From Ceratothoa steindachneri (taxonomy: Eukaryota > Arthropoda > Malacostraca > Isopoda > Cymothoidae), in contig OZ018329.1 in NCBI GenBank assembly GCA_963969495.1, positions 66,905,243 to 66,969,242 on the forward strand: 64,000 bases of DNA. The letters run 5' to 3'. The translations under genes and the position numbers were made by a program. Under the pieces are notes generated by a model. The model did no database searches. It was not told the DNA's origin and saw only the letters and a list, made by a program, of their open reading frames with translations. Each line of letters starts with the position of its first letter. Positions within the stretch are counted from its first letter, which is position 1. Of the stretch, positions 1 to 9,760 are shown in pieces.

Positions 1-1200
1 TATATATATATAGGCTTTAATTCCTACTGAGCGTGCGAAAGCTGGTTAGAGGCGGGTTGTGCCGCGGCCAGGATTCTTACTGAGGGGAGGTTTGTGATTG
101 TTGAATTCTAAGAGTGCATAATACAGGTTGAATAAATTAGCCGAAGGGATTCTTGATTAAAGTCTTGCCAAGGGTACGTCAAAAAGGAGGAGCCACAAAT
201 AAACACACGTACAAATATAGACTTTACTTTACATCAAAATAATAATTAGTAGCAATAGTTAAACGGGCATTTAGGTAAATAAGGATTAAATATTAAACAC
301 GGATTAGTCCGGGTTGACAGCAATTATAAATAATATTATCAGGGAATGACTCACTTGAATCTCTTTAAAAAAGGAGGGGAGGATGACACTGACGTTAAGC
401 GTCTAGATTTATAATGACTCAATGGGAGTATCAATCACTGTTAATTAAATAGGTAATTTAAGAATAGAGGGACACTGGGTTTACAGATTACTATTAATTG
501 TATTGTAATGGATTTGAGGGACGACTACTGAGGTCCAGACGGGGTGGTTTGGGTGGCGTTAACTCGAGTTTCGGGGAGAGGGAGATAAGACGACGGGTTC
601 GGGGCTGCTGACTGCAGTTCCGGTTAGTTCACTCCTAACTGAATGTGACACTAACAAATAGTTACTTCCAGTAACTATTTGGATGTTCCTTTTTCTTTCT
701 CAAGTTACGTTGAGCAACAGAGCGTATTCTTCTAGTCACCGACTCTGTGGGGCGGGATTTGCCTCAAGAACACTTTGAGACAGCCACCAAGTTAACTCAG
801 CGGCGCGTTGACAGTTGATACGTTACGACAACGACTCTCGTTCAACGTGAGGGTTACGCGAATAGGTTTGGAACACTTTTGGCCAAGGGATGAACGGCAT
901 TGTCATTTATACCGCGGACTGTGTGAAATCGAAAGAGAGATTCCATATACGACAATTCGCTTATCGCAGCGCTTTCTGGACAATCTCCATGGAATCATAA
1001 AGAAGGCAAATAGAATTTAGGCTTCTCTGTGAGATAGGCCTTCTTTCGTCAGACTTCCTGTCGCCTGTTGGGCGAGTTTAGCACGGATAACGACTTAGGT
1101 CAGGGGGAAGGCGAAGGAGGGCGGTAGAATGTCGGAGGAGGGTGGGGGGAGAGAGAGGAGATGAAGGTTATCTTAAACGAAAAAATTTCTTTCGTTCCCG
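1..1200. other. Unassigned upstream region
   Basis: No recognisable gene. It opens with a short TA tract and is less AT-rich than the following kilobase. A 70-codon open frame at 808-1020 resembles no family I know. A perfect 12-bp hairpin lies at 655-681. The region could be the body of the non-LTR element whose 3' tail follows, but I see no reverse transcriptase motif in any frame. Confidence 0.4.
655..681. repeat. Perfect 12-bp stem hairpin with 3-nt loop
   Basis: Positions 655-666 (CAAATAGTTACT) pair perfectly with 670-681 (AGTAACTATTTG), leaving TCC as the loop. No poly-T run follows and no coding frame surrounds it. It may be a footprint of a small transposon or a structured RNA, or chance in AT-rich DNA. 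Confidence 0.5.
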
Positions 1201-1276
1201 CGATTGTCTGGCGGCATGCGAGTATGTACGTTCCATACCCTCACATTTAAACTTAATAAATGAAAAATAAAAAAGT

Positions 1277-1417
1277 GGCGAAGTGCCCATACTAAAGAAT
1301 TCCCCTAAATATAAAATAAAAACTTAATTAACTTTAAATATAAAAGAGGCGAAGTGCCTAAACTAAATAATTAAAAAACTAATTCAAATTTCAGAGTAAA
1401 AAAAAGGCGAAGTGCCC
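1277..1417 (+). repeat. Three GGCGAAGTGCCC motifs of a non-LTR 3' UTR
   Basis: The motif GGCGAAGTGCC(C/T) occurs at 1277, 1348 and 1406 in A-rich DNA, 71 and 58 bp apart. The same motif recurs in the same orientation behind element C (38.26-38.49 kb) and element H (50.05-50.44 kb). At 1491 a GCTACGACGG string follows, as it does behind element C at 38,552, then a TA tract. This marks 1.2-1.57 kb as the 3' UTR of the same non-LTR family. Confidence 0.65.
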
Positions 1418-1513
1418 AAATAAAAGAAATAAATTACAACTCAGAACTTAAAGAGATTTAGCATAAGAGATACCTTTGAAAGGTTTGAATGCTACGACGG
1501 TATAATAAATTGA

Positions 1514-1518
<5 letters not shown>

Positions 1519-1573
<55 letters not shown>
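1519..1573. repeat. (TA)n microsatellite
   Basis: Uninterrupted alternating TA, about 55 bp, directly after the retroelement 3' UTR motifs. Comparable tracts end or abut other non-LTR copies at 45.24 kb and 60.41 kb, so it is either the element tail or the insertion target. Confidence 0.9.
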
Positions 1574-1579
<6 letters not shown>

Positions 1580-2870
1580 GGAGAAAACTGGCTATCAACG
1601 AGAGTCAACACCTTTAATGAATGACGGAGGATATTTTTACTATTAAGAAGAAAAATTGAGAAGAATGCTAGTGATGCCCTAACATCAGGGCAAACTAGAA
1701 ACCATTTTCACACTTTTATATACCTACCCCACATTTTCATCACTTTCACTTAATTGTAATTGTAATTGTAATTGTGTAAAAATCAGTCAGAACCAGAAAA
1801 TTATTGTTGTTTTAATAAGAAAAATTATATTCCTTGTTCACCATTTTAAAAGCTTATTCCGGCTATAATATACAGGAATAGAGAATCCAGATATAAATTT
1901 ATATTTTTCCTACATCCCGTAAGGAAGCTGATAATCACTTAAACCCAGCCTGCAAAACTATAGAAAGAGAATACCATAACTGACACAGACCCTACAATAC
2001 ATTAGGAACCAAATCATAATGTTTATCTAATAGTGAACTCCCTTATTATATATAATTCTGAATGTATTCCATAAAGTATTTATTTAATAGGTTAAAAACT
2101 TGAAAAGAGATAAATCTTAAAAGTGAATCGAGAGATGAATATTATTTATATTTACCGGGAAATATGGAATTTACGAAACATTTGAGAATTGGTACAAAGA
2201 TAATTTAAAAAGTGATTAACTGTCGATCTATATTCAAAGGAATTTAAGAGAGGACAAGTAAGAGGTGTAATTCTTATAATTAATATTTTTAATTATAATT
2301 GCTCAGTTTCCAATTCATGTTGCATCTCATAATTTTCTCCAATCAAAATTATGGTCTTTGTACAAATTATGATTATATGAATATGTCTAATCTAAAAAAA
2401 GAAATTGAAAGACAAGAGGGTCATTTAAAAAAAGTTGAAAATAATAATAATGCGAAAATGTAAAATTAATACGCTCTAGGGATTTGGTAAACGAATTTGT
2501 AAACAACCAAGTGCAGATACAGACATAGCTTATGATTTTGTAGATAAAAATATTATCATTATCTTTCAACATACGATTTTATTTAAATTGAATAAAAATT
2601 AAAATATGTTTTTAACTGAAGAAGATAGCACTTCGTACTTGTTAAATTTCAAAAAAGTAAAATGAAAAAAAAAGACAAAGTAATAAAATTGGGAAAATAT
2701 AGATTATATTATACTGATTTTGAGCTATTCTCAATTACATTGCCAGGCGCACGATAATTATAGAGAATATAAGCAATAATCGGCGCCGCTTGTGAGTCGT
2801 GACGTCTCGTCAGGCCTGTTGTCGATGGTCGTGAACAATCAAAATCAGTGAATTATACTTATTTTTCATG
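1574..2870. other. AT-rich spacer with a short AATTGT repeat
   Basis: At 1672-1694 a GATGCCCT...AGGGCA stretch resembles the one near 42,517 behind element D, so the first 200 bp may still be retroelement tail. Four AATTGT units lie at about 1754-1777. The rest is AT-rich DNA with no supported frame. Confidence 0.5.
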
Positions 2871-2872
2871 GG

Positions 2873-2884
2873 TATATAAAAGGG
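2873..2884 (+). promoter_or_regulatory. TATA-box-like sequence upstream of element A
   Basis: TATATAAAAGGG fits the TATA consensus and lies about 350 bp before the first ORF1 codons of element A. A GC-richer block at 2780-2830 precedes it. Non-LTR elements usually have TATA-less internal promoters, so this could be a host promoter captured upstream or a chance match. Confidence 0.2.
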
Positions 2885-3230
2885 TTATCTGACAAATCAA
2901 TTATACACATATAATTTCAAGAGGTGTGTGTGAGCAGAGAAAATATGGGGGGACGACAAGATAGAAAAAAGGGAATTAACTTCAAAAGGGTTTCAGGGTC
3001 TTTTAAACAGAGTCTATAAAGGGGATTGAAAAAAAAAGCCCGCTGTGGAACCCAAAGGAAGGAGCAACCTGGATTGGGATTCAGTTACCAACGCGGGGAG
3101 GCATAACACCCTACCCTGCGGTTTCCGTCCAAGACCACAGAGGGAGACTCTACCGTCTCTGTGAGATGTCGGATGTAACTGTTAAATACCCAAAACCCAA
3201 TATAGGAGGCGGCACCCCGACTGGAGTCAG

Positions 3231-4205
3231 TTGATTCTGGCTTCAGTCATCATTAAATCCGCCATTAAATTCGCCGCAGCTGCCGGTGCAACGTTGTCTG
3301 CTCCCCCTGCTCCACCCCAGACAAACCCAACTTCCACAGCAGCACCTACACCTCATCCACACATCCTGTCTCCCCCCTTTCCAGCACTTTACACTCAAAG
3401 ACCCCCACTACTACCGACACCCACACACCACACAGCCACCGTCACCCAACACCACACACCCACCTCCACCCCACATCATACAACTAACGAAACCACAAAC
3501 ACGAAATTACACTTAGCCACCTTGCTCTCAACGGTGGCAAAAGACATGTCGAGGGGCGAACCCCGTCTATACGCAAACATACTAAACACACTATTTGCCT
3601 CACACGGAATAGAGCAGATCACCTTCCCTGAGAAGGTGTTCGCTCTAATAGACAAGCACATAAACAGAAGACCCGCACTTTCCCCACTCCGGTGGGCACG
3701 CACACCTCCCCACCTAGACCCACCGGCCCCTACTTTCACCACGATCCCACCGCCTCCCGTCCTCCTGTCCCTGCACCTTCCTTACCTACCCCCCGCCTAC
3801 TGCTTCCGCCTCTCTTCCAACCCCTCTCTCCTGCCCGCACTCCTTCCACCTCTCTATCAAAATCCCCTCCAACCTCCAACCCCTCCCCTTCGGCAACCTC
3901 CACTGCCACCAACCCCCCTCCAACCATCTCCGGCCCCCCTTCCACAGCCTGCAACCCTACTCCCACTGACACCCCAACCCCCACCTCCCCTCAGCCCACA
4001 ACACTCCGTGCCAAACCAAAAAACCCTACCCCCCCCTCCTGCTGTTTCCACTCCTCCCCCTTCCACTCCTCCTCTGACCCAACCTCCTCTCTCCCTCGAC
4101 ACCCCACCCTTCATAATCTGTACCTCTCCTACTATCTCTAGCCCCTTATCTCCCAGCTCTACTCCATCCACCTCTGCTACTAACTCCCCCCCCCCTAGAC
4201 TCTAG
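3231..4205 (+). pseudogene. Non-LTR element A, ORF1 region (proline-rich)
   Basis: This long open frame is extremely rich in Pro, Thr and Ser. Residues about 107-148 (3546-3670) hold the one ordered block, with LNTLFASHGIEQITFPEKV. It matches a block found in the ORF1 of elements B (32.07 kb), F (56.26 and 57.67 kb) and G (62.31 kb). On that basis I call it ORF1, the RNA-binding product of a non-LTR retrotransposon. No CCHC zinc knuckle is visible here, unlike in B and G, so the 5' part is either missing or diverged. The first codon is not a convincing start: no ATG opens the frame and it continues upstream. The poly-proline tail may be a C-rich low-complexity expansion and need not be real protein. 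Confidence 0.55.
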
Positions 4206-4412
4206 CCTCCCAAAGCCTACTACCTCGACACCTCCCTCCTCAGAACATACTCCTCCCTCCACCACGGCCTGCCCACCAAATAACACCGCCGTAAACCCCC
4301 ACAAACAACAGCCAACGCGGGTAAAGGTACTCGCTCCTCACGCCTCCTGGGCAATAACCAAGGAAAAGGGAACGGAACCGGGCAAGTCAGCCTCCCGCGC
4401 ACTCCGCCCACG

Positions 4413-5278
4413 ACAATAGGTCGCCTAAACGTCATACCACTAAACGTACGCATTTGGCACGGTATTCGCCATACGGTCGCCAACTAGGTGCTCAACACAC
4501 AAAGACCCGACATAGTACTCCTGAACTCTACCAGCCTACATCCTCCCAAAAACAGACTCGGCATCGCAGGCTACCACACGTACCTATCTCCATAGGCGTG
4601 GCACCTATGATCAGTGATTCTAGTAAAGCGCTCCATACACCACTCCTTCATCAAAACACATGACGACTCCTTTCTAGCCTGCAAGATAGAAACAAGCTCC
4701 GGCTCCATACTAGTGGCCACACACTACAGACCACCACGCTTACAGTTAAACTTACAAGCCCCACTCCGGGCCCTATCAAACTATAACCTCCCTATCTTCT
4801 TTGCGGGGGACCTAAACGCCTTTCACCCGACACTCCTTTCAAACAACACGAATGATGCGGGAGGGTACTTGGCCGGTGCCTTGCAGCGCTACCGCTGCGA
4901 GCACATCGGCCCAGCCTTTCCCACATTCTTCGGTCCTCGCGGAGGCACCACGTGCCGGACGTTGTCTTCCGCAACGACCATGACACACGCTTCTACACAC
5001 ACTTATCACCCGGTTCCCACGTACTATTGTACCCCATACCGATATGCCTTATCATATCCACATTTCCCATACTCATACCTACACCACCTCTCATCGATTA
5101 CAAAAACACAAACTGGGAAGAATTCAGGAGACACATAACAGAAAATACACCACAAAAACTCGACCTGGATGACACCAATCCAGACCTTATAGACGACCAC
5201 TGGTGCTCAATTCTAAACACCATAATCGCTGCACGCAACCTACACTCACCACAACACAAAAAAACTACACTTGCATGA
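4413..5278 (+). pseudogene. Non-LTR element A, AP endonuclease domain of ORF2
   Basis: ORF2 starts around 4413 with a typical first strand (IGRLNVIPLNVRIW) and RPDIVLLN at about 4503. After a frameshift near 4610 the domain runs on through YRPPRLQLN and FAGDLNAFHP (about 4800), the conserved catalytic GDLNA box. A further frameshift near 4950 leads to SPGSHVLLYPIPI, where an S-D-H box should stand; its Asp is not seen. The expected Glu of the first catalytic box is also absent (LLNSTSL). The enzyme would nick target DNA for target-primed reverse transcription. This copy is dead, with at least two frameshifts and two altered catalytic boxes. Confidence 0.8.
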
Positions 5279-6767
5279 AACATTTCACATTCTTTATACA
5301 TACTCAGAGACTCATCACACAGTACAATAATCACTACACCAGAGGCCCACGACAACACAACATAAATCACTTACGTGCTCGCATCCTAAAGTGCGTGCAG
5401 CTAGACAGGAACCAGCAGTGGCGAGAAGTCGTCCTCATCGCGGAGGACACCCGTTGCACGGACCCTTACTTCTTCTGCCGGCCCATAAAAAGGATGTTAA
5501 GCACTGACCCATTCAAACCCATCACCCTCCAAGTAAACAACCAAACACTCACAGACACTGACGTCATCCTCGACGCATTTAGGTCCCACTGGGACACAGT
5601 ACACACACACAACCCACCAAAATCACACGCGCAGGAGCACTTCCAGAAAATCCAGGAGTGGTGTCAGACTCATGCTCACGAGCTAAAGCCTGCCCTCCTG
5701 ATACGAATGGAGCTGCTCTACTACACATCCACACTAACAACTAAAATCACCGTCGAGGAAACAGAACACTACATTAAAACAACACCAAAATGCGCCCGCG
5801 GCCTCTCCGGGCTACCAGCCAAACTTATACACAACTTCCCCGCAAACATATACCCCACACTTACACACCTATTCAACGCCTCACTAGCCTCAGGCCACTT
5901 CCCCAAAATATTCAAAGTCTCTCACAACATACTCCTACACAAACAGTACAAAGACCCAAAACACCCTAATAACTACAGGCCTATTGCTCTATTAGAGCAC
6001 CTAGGCAAAATACTCTAACGAATGGTCAACTGCCGCCTACTGGAGTTCCTGGAAGAGAGGGAATGGTTCTCCCCCCATCAATACGGGTTAAGGAGAGGCC
6101 AATTCACTCAGGTGGCCGTGACTATCGTTCACGACAGAATACAAAAAAAACCGCCAGGTACATCAAAAGACTCTCTCCATCGGTAAGGACGTGGAAAAGG
6201 CCTTCGATAAAGTGTGGCACGAGGAAATCCGTTGGAAACTCGCCAACAATACGGAGTTACCTTTCTGCACCAGAAGGCTCACATCGCACTACCTCACTGA
6301 ACGGAGCTGCCACATAAAATATAATAACACCATTTCACGACCCTTCACACCACGCTCAGGCGTTCCCCAAGGAAGCGTACTGGCACCCACACTATACAGT
6401 ATGTTCACAAATGACACCTCACGCCCACCAGAAAACTGCTGTCACACATACACAGTGGCCTACGCCGATGGCGAGACCATTCTCGTCAGCGGCCAAGGCC
6501 CAGAAGAAATCGTGCTCCACGCACAAACAATTCTAGACGAGAAGACAGATTACGAGGATAAATGCTGATTGCCACGAATCCTCAGAAGACACAGATGACA
6601 CTCTATGGCACTAGAGACCACTTCATGCACAACTTACAAATCTACTCACATTCACCAGACATGAACCACCTAAACCCGACAAGGCTCGAATACACTCAAC
6701 GTACCAAAATCCTCGGGGTAACTTTTGACAAGACCCTCAGGTTTAATATACACCAAAACATAATACG

Positions 6768-7312
6768 TAGGTGAGTCAAAAAGTTCTCAGACAAATGGCA
6801 TAAAATTTTCATTTGTAATAATACTGTAATCATTTTTCTACATAAGCTCCATTAACATCTATACACTTTCTTAATCTATGAATCCAACGGTAAAGACCAT
6901 CTTTGTAGAATTCACGGGGTTGTCTCTGGCACCAAGTAATGACCTGCTTTTTTGCTTCATCTAATGATTGAAACCGGGTTCCTTTTAGGTGTCCCTTTAA
7001 ATTTGGTTAGGTTAGGTTAGGTTAGGTTAGGTTAGGTTAGGTTAGGTTAGGTTAGGTTACCTAACCTAACCAAATTTAAAGGGACACCTAAAAGGAACCC
7101 GGTTTCAATCATTAGATGAAGCAAAAAAGCAGGTCATTACTTGGTGCCAGAGACAACCCCGTGAATTCTACAAAGATGGTCTTTACCGTTGGATTCATAG
7201 ATTAAGAAAGTGTATAGATGTTAATGGAGCTTATGTAGAAAAATGATTACAGTATTATTACAAATAAAAATTTTATGCCATTTATCTGAGAACTTTTTGA
7301 CTCCCCCTCGTA
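6768..7312. mobile_element. Mariner-derived fold-back palindrome
   Basis: Two arms of about 245 bp (6770-7016 and 7060-7310) are inverted copies of one another. Both ends carry a mariner terminal repeat (GTCAAAAAGTTCTCAGA inside) flanked by TA at 6768-6769 and 7311-7312. Read outward on the plus strand, the right arm encodes a mariner transposase C-terminus: SLDEAKKQVITWCQRQPREFYKDG, then a W-I-H-R-L-R-K-C-I-D-V block, ending Y-V-E-K and a stop at about 7245. The element is thus two mariner 3' ends joined head to head, with no catalytic core. Its centre holds a TTAGG tract. It disrupts the thumb of element A. Confidence 0.88.
7005..7071 (+). repeat. Interstitial arthropod telomere repeat at palindrome centre
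   Basis: Eleven perfect GGTTA units (7005-7059), that is (TTAGG)n, are followed immediately by CCTAACCTAACC (7060-7071). The last two units can pair with the first two, leaving about nine units as a loop. TTAGG is the canonical arthropod telomere repeat, which supports an arthropod source. Confidence 0.93.
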
Positions 7313-7771
7313 CAAGCAAGAGCCTCACGAACAAACGTTTGGCTGGGTAGGTTCTACTCTGCAAGCAAAAGACTAAAACTATACCTATACAAAGCACTCG
7401 TGCGACCTATTCTCCCGTACGCCTCACTGTTGCTCGTAGCCGCGAGCGACACGTGGAAGCGGAAGGCTCAGCGCATTCACAACTCTGCTCTGAAGCGCGC
7501 TTGCCGTTCCCCGTTGTACTCGAGAATGGCGGCACTACACAACAACAACAAATTAGCTCCTCTCAACATTTACACTCACACTAGACTTCCCAAACAACTC
7601 AGAAAATTCACCAGAGACCCACTATATACTGCGTTACACGGAAGAAGGTACGCAATGGCGCCGCGATATCCCGCGGCCCACGAACACCCGCCACCCGTTC
7701 TGCTCTTCGCAAAACTAGTAGGCATCATGAATAACGCGTTTCTAACTGAGCAGACAGCCTCGCCCTTCTGA

Positions 7772-8500
7772 CCTGCCTTCAACCCTCCTCCAGTCCAAAA
7801 CCACGTAACCAACGCTGCCACAACAACACCACGCATCGGTGTATAGCCACCGACCTATCAACTCTTGCTATCTTTTCTTAAATGTTTTCCTCAACCCTCC
7901 TCTCTGACTACCTGACCGCCTGTATCACATACAGCGATCCCTCTCTGTCCTTTCTATATACATAACGTTACGTAAAAAGCAATAACTTCGTTATTCCTCC
8001 CCCCTCCACTCACGGGACAACTCTTCGGGCTGGTGACTTCCAGCCTATTTGGTCTTTGAAACCGCTTTTTTTTAACCCCTTTCATGACGGTTTTTTTTTA
8101 AACCTCTGAAATCCTTTTGAAGGTAATTCACCTTTTTCTCTCTCATCGTTGGCCGCCCCATTCATTCTCTGCTCGCGCCGCTCGTGCATCCCTTTGAAGA
8201 TATATGTATATGTATAATTCGTCGAACAGATTTTTAAGTATAAACTTGATTCCAAATCTAATGGTTTTTTTTTAAACAAAATTGAGCATAACATTTCTTC
8301 TATATTAATCAAGCGAAAATCAAAATTGTTTTTTTTCATTTTAACTTTTTCGTTTTATCGATTAAATCGCTGATCGTTTAAAAAGTTACATAGATGTGAA
8401 ACTGGCACCAGATTATTTATTTAAAAATCGGGTTTAATTCATCGAAAATAATTTCCATATTCTTACATAAAAATAAAAACTTGATAATAAAAATTTAGAA
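7772..8500. other. Element A 3' flank and AT-rich spacer
   Basis: Sequence to about 8060 is pyrimidine-rich and probably the 3' UTR of element A. It lacks the GGCGAAGTGCCC motif seen behind C and H, so A belongs to a different lineage. The rest is AT-rich with homopolymer T runs and no supported gene. Confidence 0.4.
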
Positions 8501-8502
8501 AA

Positions 8503-9760
8503 TTGTTGAAGCAGGTTAACTGTGATATGGAATTCACTGGTAAAAATACTTGTGAGATTTGGAATACTTTTAAGAGTATATTGAACGTAGTCCAAGAACA
8601 GTGTATCCCAATTAAGGTCATTATGAATAAATATAGGAAGCCATTAGGGTTGACTCATGAGATAGCTAGGAAAATATCTGAGAAGAAAAGAACATACCAA
8701 AGACTACAGGGGGAAGGTACTGCTGAAAATCTGAATCGGTATAGGATTGAATTAAATAAGATAATTTAGAAAAGCAAAATGGCATCAGATATAAATTTAG
8801 CTCAAAATAACAATAATAAATGATATCCATGAAAATTATGTAGCTATTATAAAATTAATAACAAATCTAGCAGATAAAAATAGGGCTCATTAAATATGAA
8901 AGGGTTGTGAAAGAATCTGATGAGAAATAGTAGAGGTACTTATTGATCATTTTGGTCCAAAATTTACAGAAGAGAATCCGAACAGTTTAATTTGTGATAG
9001 TTATAGATCAGAGGACGAGGTGTTGAATACCATTAATGTAGATAGGTAAAAGCTTAAATGGCTTATAATTGATTTTAATACTAGAAATGCATCTGGTTGA
9101 GATGACGTCATTATAGTATAATTAAAGAATGTATAGATAGTATTTCAGTAGCTCTTAAGAAGATAAATACCAGATCACTGTAGTTTGGGCAAATACCTAA
9201 TGTTAGGAAAATAGCAAATGTAGTGTTAATGTTTAAGAGGGGAAGTAAAGACGACTCAAATAAATTTAGACCATTAAGCTTAACATCTATAGTTTGTAAA
9301 GGGGCAGATGAATTTTAACCTTTAAAATATAAGGTTATTATGATGGTAAGAGATAATAGATAACTTATCTATAAAATGTATAGACATTGGCTGAATATAG
9401 AAGAAGATGAGAAGGACTAAGGAGGAGTAGTAGATAGATCACTAAAGTTTAAAGCAGTGTATTGAGGCGAAATATAAAGGAAAGCGTGCGTCGTTCTTCA
9501 TTAAGAGGAATTCTAGTTATAAAAGTAAGAATGTTGCCCTTAAACTATCTAACTCATATGTTAAACTACATTGAGAATACTGTATACAAGCATGGTCCAC
9601 ATATTTTAGACATGGTATCAGCCTGCTAGTCAATGCAAAGGAGGGCAACAAAGATGATACCTTCCCTGAAGCACATTGAATATATAGATAGGATCTCATG
9701 TTGTTTGAGTTGTAAAGTATTGGTAAGACTGGAGGCCAGCACCTGTAGATTTAAAAAACT
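8503..9760 (+). pseudogene. Decayed CR1/L2-like non-LTR reverse transcriptase
   Basis: The first part (8503-8766) reads as the linker between endonuclease and RT, with WNTFKSILNVVQEQCIPIK and IARKISEKKRTYQRLQ. A clear RT block follows at about 9210-9300: ANVVLMFKRGSKDD then NKFRPLSLTSIVCK. A thumb-like part is at about 9540-9710, reading through stops and frame changes (LSNSYVKLH; EYCIQAWSTYF in another frame). The QG and YADD blocks between them are missing, so an internal deletion is likely. These blocks are typical of the CR1/L2 group, unlike elements A-H. Too decayed for a clade assignment. Confidence 0.7.

Larger units (their letters stand above)
5203..7771 (+). pseudogene. Non-LTR element A, reverse transcriptase and thumb, split by insertion
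   Basis: RT block order is clear: NNYRPIALLEHLGKIL (about 5970-6016), then a stop; HQYGLRRGQFTQ (6078 on); a frameshift near 6180; EKAFDKVW (6194 on); GVPQGSVLAPTLYS (6360 on); then AYADGETI at 6462-6485. The catalytic YADD is therefore YADG: the second Asp is Gly. Another frameshift near 6560 leads to TKILGVTFDKTLRFN (6703 on). The frame is then cut at 6768-7312 by a mariner-derived palindrome and resumes with GRFYSASKRLKLYLYKALVRPILPYAS, the thumb and C-terminus, ending at 7771. Fragment A' at 47.7-48.1 kb has the uninterrupted sequence at the same point, proving the insertion. Jockey-superfamily-like, clade unassigned. Confidence 0.88.

Noticed and set aside
808..1020. 70-codon frame
   Set aside because: No domain, no neighbouring signal; length is within chance for this less AT-rich stretch.
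1277..1417. Regular short repeats as a CRISPR array
   Set aside because: Eukaryotic retroelement UTR context, motif only 12 bp, spacers A-rich and similar to each other, no cas genes.
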